Assembly (NCBI GenBank): GCA_003514385.1
Contig: DOQR01000008.1
Span: forward strand, 101,146 to 165,145
DNA length: 64,000 bases
Source of the DNA: Oscillospiraceae bacterium
Lineage (GTDB): Bacteria; Bacillota; Clostridia; Oscillospirales; Acutalibacteraceae
Direction of reading: 5' to 3'
This document shows positions 35,118 to 43,587 of this stretch, piece after piece (positions within the stretch are counted from its first letter, which is position 1; the number at the start of each line of letters is the position of its first letter). The translations under genes were made by a program, and so were the position numbers. The notes under the pieces are model-generated. The model worked only from the letters and a program-made list of their open reading frames with translations, searched no databases and was not told where the DNA came from.

Positions 35118-36083
35118 ATGAAGTTAGGCGTATTTACCTGCCTTTTGGGCAACCTTCCGCTCGAAGAGGCTCTCAAGTATTTCAAATCCAAGGGCATTGA
35201 GATGGTCGAGATAGGTTGCGGCGGTTACCCCGGCAACTCCCATGCCGACCCCGACACCCTGCTCGCCGATCCTGCGGCTCTGAGCACCTTCAAATCCACC
35301 GTCGCGGACAGCGGCCTTGAGATAAGCGCGCTCAGCTGCCACGGCAACCCCGTCCATCCGAACAAGGCAATTGCCGCCGAGTTCGACAAGACGATAAAGA
35401 ACACCATCCTTCTCGCCGAGAAGCTCGGTATTCATCAGATCAACACTTTCTCCGGCTGCCCCGGTGATCAGGAGAACGCGAAGTATCCCAACTGGGTCGT
35501 CTGCCCCTGGCCGAACGACTTCTCCGAGATACTCGAGTGGCAGTGGAACGAAGTACTCATTCCCTATTGGACTAAGACCGTCGCTTTCGCCAAGGAGCAC
35601 GGCGTCGACAAGATAGCCTTCGAGCTTCATCCCGGCTTCTGCGTCTACAACACCGAGAGCATGCTCAAGATACGCAAAGCAGTCGGTCCTGAGCTCGGCG
35701 CGAACTTTGACCCGAGCCATCTTATCTGGCAGGGCATGGATCCCATTGCCTGCATCAGAGCGCTCGGCGACGCTATCTTCCACTTCCACGCCAAGGACAC
35801 TAAAATCGACAAGTACAACACCGCCGTCAACGGCGTGCTTGACACCAAGCCCTATGCGGACGAGATTCACCGCTCGTGGATATTCCGCTCCGTCGGCTAC
35901 GGCAACGACTTCGCATATTGGAAGGATATGATCTCGAACCTGCGCATGGTCGGCTATGACTACGCTATCAGCATCGAGCATGAGGATTCCCTCATGAGCC
36001 AGGACGAGGGCCTTTCAAAGGCAGTCGACTTCCTCAAGGATGTCCTTATCACCCAGAACACCGGCGATATGTGGTGGGTGTGA
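35118..36083 (+). CDS. Xylose-isomerase-like TIM-barrel protein, second in cluster
   Basis: 321 residues, same superfamily as the previous gene but longer and distinct in sequence. Landmarks are GVFTCLLGNLPLEEALKYF at the N-terminus, MVEIGCGGYPGNSH, ISALSCHGNPVHPN, IAFELHPGFCVYN, GANFDPSHLIWQG, FHFHAKDTKI and ISIEHEDSLM. The metal-site Glu, Asp, His and Glu are all present. Such proteins accompany Gfo/Idh oxidoreductases in inositol-like and rare-sugar pathways. The pair with the preceding shorter enzyme suggests two successive isomerisation steps. Confidence 0.9.
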   Translation: MKLGVFTCLLGNLPLEEALKYFKSKGIEMVEIGCGGYPGNSHADPDTLLADPAALSTFKSTVADSGLEISALSCHGNPVHPNKAIAAEFDKTIKNTILLAEKLGIHQINTFSGCPGDQENAKYPNWVVCPWPNDFSEILEWQWNEVLIPYWTKTVAFAKEHGVDKIAFELHPGFCVYNTESMLKIRKAVGPELGANFDPSHLIWQGMDPIACIRALGDAIFHFHAKDTKIDKYNTAVNGVLDTKPYADEIHRSWIFRSVGYGNDFAYWKDMISNLRMVGYDYAISIEHEDSLMSQDEGLSKAVDFLKDVLITQNTGDMWWV

Positions 36084-36128
36084 TAAAACTTTTCGCGAAA
36101 CAAATTTATATCGGGAGTATACAAAACA

Positions 36129-37196
36129 ATGGATAAGAATAAGAAGATAGGTTTTGCCGTTATAGGCTACGGCGGAATGGGCAGCTGGCATGCGTCGACC
36201 TGCGCGGACGATTTCAAAGACACGGCTGAACTCATAGGCATCTATGATATCAAGCCCGAGAGGCGCGCGGCTGCCGAGGCTGAGGGCATTCACGCTTTCT
36301 CTTCGCGCGAGGAACTGCTCGCCGACGATAGAATCGACCTCGTCACCGTTGCAACGCCTAACGATGTACATAAAGAAATAGCCATAGCCGCCATGGCGGC
36401 GGGCAAGAATGTTATCTCCGAGAAGCCCGTGGCGCTGAGCCAAGAGGAGCTCGAGGAGATGATAGCCGCGTCCAAAAAGTACGGCAAGCTCTTCACCGTC
36501 CATCAGAACAGACGCTGGGATCCGGACTTCAAGTGCGTCCAGAAGATCCTCGCGGATAACGAACTCGGCAAGGTGTTCCGCATCGAGTCCCGCGTTCAGG
36601 GCTCGCGCGGCATCCCTGGTGACTGGCGCAACCAGAAGGCGCACGGCGGCGGTATGGTGCTCGATTGGGGCATTCACCTGCTCGACCAGGCGCTGCGCAT
36701 CGGCGATGGCAGAAAGCTCATCTCCGTCTATGCAGAGCTGACAAATGTCACCAACGAGGAATGCGACGACGGCTTCAGAGTCACGCTTATCTTCGAGGGC
36801 GACCTTTCGATGTATGTCGAGGTCACCACGAGCAATTTCATCGAGCTTCCGCGTTGGTATATCCTCGGCGAGAACGGCTCCGCCGTTATAAATGACTGGG
36901 ATCTCAACGGCGAGATAGTCAAGGTCTCTGATTGGGAGAACCGCGACGCAGTGCCGATCCTCGCGGGCGTCGGACTGACAAAGACCATGGCTCCGAGAAC
37001 CGACGACACCATAAAGCGCTATCCGCTGCCCAAGGTCGATTCGAGCTGGACTCAGTTCTATGAGAACGTTTTCGCTGCTCTCAGAGGAGAGGAAGAGCAG
37101 CTGATAACGCACGACCAGCAGCGCAGACTGCTCAAGCTTGTTGACGCCATTTTTGAGAGCGGAAACGAGAACAAGGTCGTTTTCTTCGACAAATAA
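36129..37196 (+). CDS. Gfo/Idh/MocA family oxidoreductase, second in cluster
   Basis: 355 residues. Rossmann motif AVIGYGGMGSWHAS, signature NVISEKPVALSQEELEEM with the catalytic lysine, and the substrate domain with GGGMVLDWGIHLLDQAL (Asp and His of the active site). The sequence is only distantly similar to the first dehydrogenase of the cluster, so the two probably act on different intermediates, as in scyllo- and myo-inositol pathways or in reversible 3-keto-glycoside chemistry. It lies 45 nt after the TIM-barrel gene. A weak terminator-like stem, CGCCGCGC with GCACGGCG (37208-37248), follows. Confidence 0.92.
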   Translation: MDKNKKIGFAVIGYGGMGSWHASTCADDFKDTAELIGIYDIKPERRAAAEAEGIHAFSSREELLADDRIDLVTVATPNDVHKEIAIAAMAAGKNVISEKPVALSQEELEEMIAASKKYGKLFTVHQNRRWDPDFKCVQKILADNELGKVFRIESRVQGSRGIPGDWRNQKAHGGGMVLDWGIHLLDQALRIGDGRKLISVYAELTNVTNEECDDGFRVTLIFEGDLSMYVEVTTSNFIELPRWYILGENGSAVINDWDLNGEIVKVSDWENRDAVPILAGVGLTKTMAPRTDDTIKRYPLPKVDSSWTQFYENVFAALRGEEEQLITHDQQRRLLKLVDAIFESGNENKVVFFDK

Positions 37197-37405
37197 TATC
37201 TTATATTTCGCCGCGCAGCGAAAGCCGAAAGACTTTTACCGCACGGCGATTTTCAGATTACGGAGTAATTAACCGTTCAGCTCCGTTATATTGCATAGCG
37301 GGCTAACTTTTAGTGCAAAGTGCATAAATTACGGCTTTTGAATTTGGATATAATAATCAAGAAGTAGAGATTTGTGAACAAAAAATGAAGATTTGCTTCC
37401 GGGGA

Positions 37406-37434
37406 TTGACTAACGGTCATTTTTGTAGTAAAGT
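37406..37434 (+). promoter_or_regulatory. tetR promoter with overlapping operator-like palindrome
   Basis: -35 TTGACT (37406-37411) and -10-like TAAAGT (37429-37434), 17-bp spacer. The imperfect palindrome TGACTAACGGTCA (37407-37419) overlaps the -35. TetR proteins usually bind such sites in their own promoter. Confidence 0.5.
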
Positions 37435-37481
37435 ATCTCACGCAAAAGAAAGTGACCGGCAGTCAGTTCGGAGGTGAACAC

Positions 37482-38075
37482 ATGGCGACGGTTGAAGAAA
37501 ACAAGACCGAGAAGCGGTCGAAGCTTATGGAAGCGGCTCATTCGCTCTTTACGAGCGGCAGCGCGCTCAAGCCTCCGACGATAGATGAGGTCGTCAAAAT
37601 GGCGGGCGTTGCCAAAGGTACGTTTTATCTGTACTTCAAAGATAAATACGACCTTATGGATCAGCTCTTTTTGAAAAAGCTCGCCGAGTGCGTCAATTCC
37701 GCGCTCTTTAAAACGCGGCAGCAGCTCGCCGGCAGGCAGGTTGAAGACGCCGAGCGCGTGAACGCCTTTCTCGATAACGTTTTTATGTATATCGATGAAA
37801 ACAAAGCGTTCCTGCCCCTCATCAGAGACCGCGTCTCCTCGTGCTACCGCCTGATGCTCAAGGGCAGGGAAGCGGAGCTCAAGGAAGCATACGACAGCCT
37901 CGTAAAGCTGTTCCTGCGCCACGGCTTCACGGAATACGAGAGCGAGATGAACATATATATGTTAGTCTCGATGCTCGCGCCCGTCAGCTGCGACAGCGTG
38001 ATCCAGGGCGAACCGTATAAGCTCGATGAAATAAAGAGCGGAATGCAGCGCCTGACAAACAAACTTTTAGCATAA
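37482..38075 (+). CDS. TetR/AcrR family transcriptional regulator
   Basis: Ligand-responsive repressor of 197 residues. The N-terminal helix-turn-helix is clear (PPTIDEVVKMAGVAKGTFYL then YFKDKYDLMDQLF, about residues 30-65). The rest is the helical ligand and dimer domain, with no family assignment. The start is ATG 37482 after CGGAGGTG. It is followed after 16 nt by an MMPL exporter and then a lipoprotein. It most likely represses this cassette and itself. Confidence 0.92.
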   Translation: MATVEENKTEKRSKLMEAAHSLFTSGSALKPPTIDEVVKMAGVAKGTFYLYFKDKYDLMDQLFLKKLAECVNSALFKTRQQLAGRQVEDAERVNAFLDNVFMYIDENKAFLPLIRDRVSSCYRLMLKGREAELKEAYDSLVKLFLRHGFTEYESEMNIYMLVSMLAPVSCDSVIQGEPYKLDEIKSGMQRLTNKLLA

Positions 38076-38091
38076 TAAGGAGGAAAGGGAT

Positions 38092-40206
38092 ATGATATCT
38101 AAAAAGTTAGCAAAGTGGATAGCCTACCATCCCAAAACTGTTCTGATAGTTTGTCTTATCCTGATAATCCCGTCGATAATCGGATATTTACTGACGGGTG
38201 TCAACTATGACATTCTGTCATATCTGCCGGAGAACCTTGAATCCGTTCAGGGCGAGCAGATACTCGATGAAACTTTCCACAATTCGGCGAGTTCATTTAT
38301 TATAGTAAAAGACACCGAGCCCAAGGATATCCAGAAGCTCGAAGATCAGATCCGCCAGGTCGAGGGCGTCAGCAATGTTATCGGCGCCACTGATATCGCG
38401 GATGTGACGATACCGAAAGAGATTCTTCCCGAGGTTCTGACCAACGTCTTCTATTCGCAGGACGGCAGCTCGACGCTGATAATGGTTCAGTATAAGAACT
38501 CCGGCTCGTCTCAGGTGACTATGGACGCTATCGCTTCCATACGCAAGATAATGAACAAGAATATGCTCCTGAGCGGTCTTTCGGCGATAACCGTTGATAC
38601 AAAAGACCTGACAAACAGCCAGGCTCCGCTCTATGTCGTAATCGCCATCGCCCTCGCGCTTATAGCGCTGTCGTTCACGATGACCTCGTGGGTGCTCCCG
38701 TTCGTGCTTCTTGCGGCGCTCGGCACCGCGGTCATATACAATATGGGCACGAATATAATCTTCGGCGAGATTTCGTTCATAACGAAGAGTATCGCCGCTA
38801 TACTCCAGCTCGGCGTCACTGTCGACTACTCCGTCTTCCTTATGGACAGATTCGAGGAGGAGAAGAAGCACCATGACACGAAGAAGGACGCCATGGCTGC
38901 GGCAATCGATTCGACCTTCCTCTCCCTTATGGGCAGCTCGCTGACCACCGTTTTCGGCTTCCTCGCGCTGTGCTTCATGAGCTTCACGCTCGGCAAGGAT
39001 ATGGGTCTTGTCATGGCAAAGGGCGTTATCCTCGGCGTTATCACCGTCGTTACTTTCCTGCCCTCGCTGATACTCATGCTCGACAATGTCATTGAAAAGA
39101 CAAGACATAAGAGCCTCGCGCCGAAGTTCAATAAGATAAGCGACTTCGCGATAAAACACAGAAGAGTTATAGCGATAATCTTCCTCGTGCTCTTCATCCC
39201 ATCCTACTTCCTGCAGAACAACGTCAAGAAGTATTACAACATGGATAAGGCGATCCCACAGGATCTGCCGTCAATATCCGCTCTCAATACGATGAAGAAA
39301 GACTTCAACATGGCAACGACCCACTTCATCATCCTTGACGATAAGATAACCGAAGCGAATATAAACGCGCTGACGAGCGAACTCAACAATGTCGAGGGCG
39401 TCACGAATGTCCTCTCGCTCAACAGCTTCATCGGCACGGCAATCCCGAGCGCAATGCTCCCGGATTCGATAAAAGAGATATGCGTTCAGGACGGTAAACA
39501 GCTCATGATGCTCAACTCCTCTTACTCGGCTGCGACCGACGAGGAGAACGCGCAGATTGAAAAGATAACCTCGATAGTCAAGAAGTACGACGAGGGCGGA
39601 ATACTGACGGGCGAAGGAGTCCTGACCAAGGACCTGATAACCGTCGCCGAAAAGGACTTCGTCGTCACCGGAGCTATCTCTATGCTCGCGATATTCATTC
39701 TTGTCGCGATAGTCTTCAAGTCCCTGTCGATACCGCTGATACTCGTCGCGTCGATAGAGCTTGCAATTTGGGTCAACATCAGTATCTCGACTCTGACGGG
39801 CACTACGATATGCTTCATCGCGCCGACTATCATCAGCTGCGTGCAGCTCGGTGCAACGGTTGACTACGCAATACTCATGACAACGAGATTCAGAGAAGAA
39901 CTCCAGAAGTGCGGCGATAAGCTCAAGGCTATCAAGATAGCCGCGAAGGAGTCGAGCCGCTCGATATTCCAGAGCGCACTCGTGTTCTTCAGCGCAACAT
40001 TCGGCGTCTACTGTATCTGCGATATAGATATAGTCAAGGGTGTCTGCCTCATGCTTGCAAGAGGTTCCGTTATCAGCGCACTCGTTATCATGGTTATGCT
40101 TCCCGGCATCCTCGCCATCTGCGAAGGCGCTATCAATAAAACATCCATCGGCTGGCGCGTTCCCCGCGTTAAAAAGGAGCGCAAGAGCCGCAAGGCAAAG
40201 GCTTGA
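38092..40206 (+). CDS. MMPL-type RND family transporter
   Basis: Polytopic exporter of the MMPL/RND superfamily (YdfJ-like), driven by the proton gradient. The 704 residues form two repeats, each with one helix, an outside domain and five helices. The spans include LGVTVDYSVFLMDRFEEEKK and LGATVDYAILMTTRFREEL, which carry the conserved Asp-Tyr pair needed for proton relay. Substrates in the family include lipids and drugs. It is expressed with TetR upstream and a large surface lipoprotein downstream (stop and next ribosome-binding site nearly contiguous), suggesting an envelope-lipid or drug export unit. Confidence 0.93.
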   Translation: MISKKLAKWIAYHPKTVLIVCLILIIPSIIGYLLTGVNYDILSYLPENLESVQGEQILDETFHNSASSFIIVKDTEPKDIQKLEDQIRQVEGVSNVIGATDIADVTIPKEILPEVLTNVFYSQDGSSTLIMVQYKNSGSSQVTMDAIASIRKIMNKNMLLSGLSAITVDTKDLTNSQAPLYVVIAIALALIALSFTMTSWVLPFVLLAALGTAVIYNMGTNIIFGEISFITKSIAAILQLGVTVDYSVFLMDRFEEEKKHHDTKKDAMAAAIDSTFLSLMGSSLTTVFGFLALCFMSFTLGKDMGLVMAKGVILGVITVVTFLPSLILMLDNVIEKTRHKSLAPKFNKISDFAIKHRRVIAIIFLVLFIPSYFLQNNVKKYYNMDKAIPQDLPSISALNTMKKDFNMATTHFIILDDKITEANINALTSELNNVEGVTNVLSLNSFIGTAIPSAMLPDSIKEICVQDGKQLMMLNSSYSAATDEENAQIEKITSIVKKYDEGGILTGEGVLTKDLITVAEKDFVVTGAISMLAIFILVAIVFKSLSIPLILVASIELAIWVNISISTLTGTTICFIAPTIISCVQLGATVDYAILMTTRFREELQKCGDKLKAIKIAAKESSRSIFQSALVFFSATFGVYCICDIDIVKGVCLMLARGSVISALVIMVMLPGILAICEGAINKTSIGWRVPRVKKERKSRKAKA

Positions 40207-40223
40207 ACAAGGAGGGCAATAAA

Positions 40224-41861
40224 ATGAAGAAAAACTTTATTCTCAAATCGGCGCTCTGCCTCACTCTCGCGGCGAGCATACTCACCATGGGCGCCTGCAA
40301 GAGCACCGGCGACAACGGCGACACTACCTCGGCGTCCGGCGATGAGCAGGCCGCGCCCGTATATTACACCGATGTGCCCGGCTCCGTGAAGAAGAGCGAG
40401 ACCGTGTATGTCAACATGGACAACAGCGGCGATGTCAAGGATATCACCGTCACCGACTGGCTCCACACCGACAAGGGCCAGGTCAAGGTCAGCGACACCA
40501 GCTCGCTGAAAAACATCACCAATGTCAAGAGCAACATCAAGCCCGTCAGCGAAAACGGCGGCATCACCTGGCATATGGACACGACCGACCTCTATTACAG
40601 CGGCAAGAGCAACAAAGAGCTGCCTGTAAAAATCAACATCAAATACTTCCTCGACGGCAAAGAGATGTCCGCCAAGAAGATTTCCGGCAAGAGCGGCAAG
40701 GTCGAGATAAAGATCTCCGTTGAAAACAATCTCTACAAGACCGAGAAGATAAACGGCAAGCAGGTCAAGATCTACAATCCCATCGCGGTTGTCGGAGGCA
40801 TGATTCTTCCCGAGGGTCAGTTCCAGAACATGACCCTCACAAACGGCAAGCTCGTCGGCGACGGCACAAAGGAAATCGCTCTTATTGTCAGCATGCCCGG
40901 CATGAACGAAACTCTCGGACTCGACAAGCTCAATATCGAGGATCTGAACTTCGCCACCGAGTTCACCCTCTCCGCCGAAGTTGAGAACTTCTCGCTCGGC
41001 AATATGTACTTCGCGGCAGTGCCGATCTCCATGCTCGGCAGCGAGATTCAGCTGCCCAACAGCCTGAACGATCTCCAGACCACTCTCGGCCAGCTCAAAG
41101 AGCTTGAAAAGGCTCTCAACTCCATGGATCCCAACAAGGTCATAACGAACCTTATGACCAACAGGACGAAGATAAACGAGCTTGTCAACACGATGAACGA
41201 GGCAGTTGAGCTCTATCAGAACAACCGCGTCCTCTTCGAGATTCTGCCCAAGTATATGACCGAAGAGAACATCGCAAAGTTCAAGAAGCTCTTCAACAGC
41301 CTTGACCCCAATGAGCTCAAGGAAGTCATAACCCTGCTCAACAACCCAGTGCTCCAGAAGTTCTTCAAGAACCTGCCCGAGATAGCGGAAAACATGAACG
41401 ATGTCCTGCCTCTTATTCAGGAGTTCTCAAAGGATATGTCCGACCCCGAGGTTCAGAAGGCAATAAACAACCTGCCCAAGACCCTCGAACAGCTTTCCGA
41501 GATACAGAAGACCATTGACGACAATCAGGAGCTCATAGACGGACTCGCAAAGCTCATGAGCAAGGAGAATGTCCAGAAGCTCAATGACCTCATCGACAGC
41601 ATCGATTCCGGTGACTATGCAGGCAAGCTCCAGAAGTACGGCGTGCTCGCCGAGGATGCCGACGATCTTATCGCGAAGCTTCAGTCGATGATTTCTTACG
41701 GTGCATCGTATGATATCTACACCGAGAAGACTGCGGGCACCGAGTCGAACGTCATGTTCATCTATCAGACCGCGCCTATCGCTTCGAGCAGCAGCGCTTC
41801 GACCGCCACGACCGACACCACCGAGTCGCTCCCGTGGTACAAAAAGATATTCAAGAAATAA
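40224..41861 (+). CDS. Large surface lipoprotein partner of the MMPL exporter
   Basis: 545 residues. A lipoprotein signal is visible: basic start, hydrophobic core LCLTLAASILTMGAC, with lipid Cys near residue 19. A beta-rich domain follows (about 45-280, with DITVTDWLHTDKGQVKV and KSGKVEIKISVEN), then a long helical region of heptad-like Leu/Asn/Lys repeats (about 285-500). The start is ATG 40224 after AAGGAGGGC. Similar proteins accompany MMPL or YhgE/Pip-like transporters in gut Clostridia. No direct function is known; it may be a periplasm-like-side adaptor. It is the last gene of the cassette, with a terminator. Confidence 0.8.
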   Translation: MKKNFILKSALCLTLAASILTMGACKSTGDNGDTTSASGDEQAAPVYYTDVPGSVKKSETVYVNMDNSGDVKDITVTDWLHTDKGQVKVSDTSSLKNITNVKSNIKPVSENGGITWHMDTTDLYYSGKSNKELPVKINIKYFLDGKEMSAKKISGKSGKVEIKISVENNLYKTEKINGKQVKIYNPIAVVGGMILPEGQFQNMTLTNGKLVGDGTKEIALIVSMPGMNETLGLDKLNIEDLNFATEFTLSAEVENFSLGNMYFAAVPISMLGSEIQLPNSLNDLQTTLGQLKELEKALNSMDPNKVITNLMTNRTKINELVNTMNEAVELYQNNRVLFEILPKYMTEENIAKFKKLFNSLDPNELKEVITLLNNPVLQKFFKNLPEIAENMNDVLPLIQEFSKDMSDPEVQKAINNLPKTLEQLSEIQKTIDDNQELIDGLAKLMSKENVQKLNDLIDSIDSGDYAGKLQKYGVLAEDADDLIAKLQSMISYGASYDIYTEKTAGTESNVMFIYQTAPIASSSSASTATTDTTESLPWYKKIFKK

Positions 41862-41872
41862 GATTTAATAAT

Positions 41873-41911
41873 AAAAGACTGCGGACAGTGGATTGCTGTT
41901 CGCAGTCTTTT
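41873..41911 (+). terminator. Terminator of the TetR-MMPL-lipoprotein cassette
   Basis: 11-bp stem AAAAGACTGCG (41873-41883) with CGCAGTCTTTT (41901-41911), continued inside by ACAG/CTGT. Confidence 0.9.
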
Positions 41912-41999
41912 GCTTTTGGACAAAACCCAAAAAGTGTCCAAAAATGCGACACTCTCCAAAAGGTGAGATTTTTTGGCACAAAACTGAATTTTTGACCGT

Positions 42000-42027
42000 T
42001 TGAAAAAATGAAAAAGGCGGTTATAAT
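42000..42027 (+). promoter_or_regulatory. Promoter of the candidate C/U-rich small RNA
   Basis: -35 TTGAAA (42000-42005), 16-bp spacer, -10 TATAAT (42022-42027), with no open reading frame following. The predicted start is near 42034. Confidence 0.65.
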
Positions 42028-42033
42028 ATAGCC

Positions 42034-42215
42034 AAAGACCGACGGACGCGGCAGGCCCTCTTTTCCATCTTTTCCCTTATTCCTTACAAATTCTGCCAAG
42101 TCTGTCGGCTTTATTGATTAGACGACCACTCAATACTATCCTCCAAAATAGTTATTGCCTTTCCAAATGACGGCGGGAGCGCACCGGATATCCGATGCGC
42201 TCCCGTTCGTTTTTT
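42034..42215 (+). ncRNA. Candidate regulatory RNA with C/U-rich and CCUCC loops
   Basis: Independent unit of about 180 nt with its own promoter and terminator and no coding frame. Hairpin 1: CCGACGGACGCGGCAG (42039-42054) pairs with CTGCCAAGTCTGTCGG (42093-42108) at 14 of 16 positions. It exposes a 38-nt loop with no G after its first base, made of CCCTCTTTTCC, TCTTTTCCC and TTCCTT runs. Hairpin 2: CAATACTAT (42131-42139) with ATAGTTATTG (42148-42157, one bulge), apical loop CCTCCAAA. Hairpin 3 is the terminator. Exposed CCUCC and UUUCCC motifs are typical of Firmicutes RNAs that pair with ribosome-binding sites. No family name was recognised. Confidence 0.7.
42174..42215 (+). terminator. Terminator of the candidate small RNA
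   Basis: 10-bp stem CGGGAGCGCA (42174-42183) with TGCGCTCCCG (42196-42205), followed by TTCGTTTTTT. No T run exists on the - side, so it acts on +. Confidence 0.9.
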
Positions 42216-42218
42216 ATT

Positions 42219-42482
42219 TTATTTGCTGTTCTTCTTTTCAAGAGCCTCGCGCAGAGCCTCCGCGAATTGGTCGGGGCATGAGGTCTGCTTGAAACCGCAG
42301 CGGATGCCGTCGAATCTGTCGATGATTTCCTCCGCATCCATTCCCTCAACTATCGAGGATATTCCCGCGAGGTTGCCGTTGCAGCCGCCCGTGAAATGGA
42401 CGTTGTGAACGGTGTTGTCATCGTCAATGTCAAAGTCGATGCGCCTTGAGCAGGTGCCGTGAGTGGTATATGAATATGTCAT
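42219..42482 (-). CDS. TSCPD-domain protein (TIGR03905 type)
   Basis: Small cytoplasmic protein of 87 residues carrying the TSCPD domain, which also occurs at the C-terminus of some ribonucleotide reductases. The motif itself reads QTSCPDQFAEAL near the C-terminus, preceded by HFTGGCNGNLAGI and IRCGFK; conserved cysteines suggest metal binding. The start is placed at ATG 42482, since the ATG at 42488 almost abuts GGAGG. Function is unknown. Confidence 0.88.
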   Translation of the reverse strand: MTYSYTTHGTCSRRIDFDIDDDNTVHNVHFTGGCNGNLAGISSIVEGMDAEEIIDRFDGIRCGFKQTSCPDQFAEALREALEKKNSK

Positions 42483-42567
42483 GTTCATTCCTCCGTTTTT
42501 GTCATACTTCTTCTATTCTAAACCAAAACGGAGCTTTTTTCAAGATGCGCCGCGTCAAATACATATA

Positions 42568-42900
42568 TTACATCAGGATATACATCAGCGCGAATATCGT
42601 CAGCATATCCGCCCCGTCAGCTGAGAGAATGATTATCAGCGCGATTATCAGCAACCTGTCGTCGTCGACCGGGGGAGCGGGCGGCCTCTGTGGCTTTGGC
42701 TTTTCATGCGGCTTTTCGGGCGGCTTCGACGTTCGCTCCGGCGGCTTTGGAGGCGGCTCGGGACGGTTCGGCGGCGGATTGGGACGATTGCACTGTCTCT
42801 GCTCGCCGCCCTTTATCGCCGCGCGCCTCTGCATCTCTCTGGCGCTCGCTATCGCCCTTTCGCGCATTCTCGCAAGCTCGTTTTCCGTATATGCGGGCAT
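42568..42900 (-). CDS. Small proline-rich protein with C-terminal hydrophobic helix
   Basis: 110 residues, no recognised family. The basic helical N-terminus (ELARMRERAIASAREMQRR) is followed by a Pro/Lys/Arg linker (about 38-78) and a hydrophobic end (LLIIALIIILSADGADMLTI). The tail resembles a spore-associated YabQ/CotP-like or membrane-tethered protein, but that is conjecture. It lies 2 nt after the next gene, so it is the third gene of a three-gene - strand operon. Confidence 0.65.
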   Translation of the reverse strand: MPAYTENELARMRERAIASAREMQRRAAIKGGEQRQCNRPNPPPNRPEPPPKPPERTSKPPEKPHEKPKPQRPPAPPVDDDRLLIIALIIILSADGADMLTIFALMYILM

Positions 42901-42902
42901 AC

Positions 42903-43226
42903 CTATTTCCTCCCGAGATCCTCTATCATCGGCAAAAGGTCAATGAGCTTTATCAGTTGCATCGCGTCGTCCGCCCTGCGGCGGCGCGGCTCGCTGAGCA
43001 GGGGACGCAAAGCGGCGATGAGGTCGCAGCGGCTGTCATGGCGGTTCATCGCGCTCATTATCTGCGCTATCTTTGCCATCGTTGCCGGATCCATGGAAAA
43101 GCCCCGGTCGCTGTCATTTTGACCCTGCTCCTGCTCCGATGAGCCGAGCAGGCTGCGCGCCGCGTCGCCGAGAGCCTTCATGTCCTCGTCGCTTAAAGAG
43201 GAGAGTATGTCGCCGATGTTGTCCAT
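42903..43226 (-). CDS. Small acidic-to-basic helical protein, unknown function
   Basis: 107 residues, no recognised family. The N-terminus is acidic and helical (ILSSLSDEDMKALGDAARSL), followed by a Gln/Asp/Ser linker and a helical half with CDLIAALRPLLSEPRRRRAD. It lies between two other small genes with gaps of 3 and 2 nt, so it is certainly co-transcribed. Its partner upstream has a similar helical make-up. Confidence 0.65.
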   Translation of the reverse strand: MDNIGDILSSLSDEDMKALGDAARSLLGSSEQEQGQNDSDRGFSMDPATMAKIAQIMSAMNRHDSRCDLIAALRPLLSEPRRRRADDAMQLIKLIDLLPMIEDLGRK

Positions 43227-43229
43227 AGC

Positions 43230-43475
43230 TTACCCCTTGTTATCCACTCCGAATTTCTTCATCAGCCGCTGTGCTTCGGGGCTTTGAAGCAGCTTTTCGA
43301 GAGCCGATTTGTCGCTGAGAACTTTGTTCAATTTCTGCCGCTTCTCGTCGCTGAGCTGCTTCGATACCGCGTTTATCGCCTTTTCGGGGTCTGCGGCGTC
43401 CTTGCCGCCGAACGATGCGGCGAGCTTCATCAGTTGTTCGGGCGTCATGTTTCCGGAGCTGTTAATATTGCTCAT
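43230..43475 (-). CDS. Small helical protein, unknown function
   Basis: 81 residues. MSNINSSGNMTPEQLMKL is followed by two helix-rich segments ending LLQSPEAQRLMKKFGVDNKG. The start is ATG 43475 after AGGTGG; a longer upstream frame runs into the next gene's promoter region and is rejected. It is the first gene of the three-gene operon. Such small MTPEQL-type proteins are common in Clostridia without known function. Confidence 0.65.
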   Translation of the reverse strand: MSNINSSGNMTPEQLMKLAASFGGKDAADPEKAINAVSKQLSDEKRQKLNKVLSDKSALEKLLQSPEAQRLMKKFGVDNKG

Positions 43476-43587
43476 TGCAAAACCACCTTTTTTCATATAT
43501 AATAAACTTATGCACGCGCTCCCCGCATAGAACCTGTTGGGCGCGCAGGCATTATACGGGTCTATGACCTGAAAACGGGGCGAAATA

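Noticed and set aside
42039..42205. The + strand small RNA as a 3' UTR of the lipoprotein gene or a leader of the TSCPD gene
   Set aside because: A strong terminator at 41873-41911 separates it from the lipoprotein gene, and the TSCPD gene runs on the opposite strand and ends at 42219.
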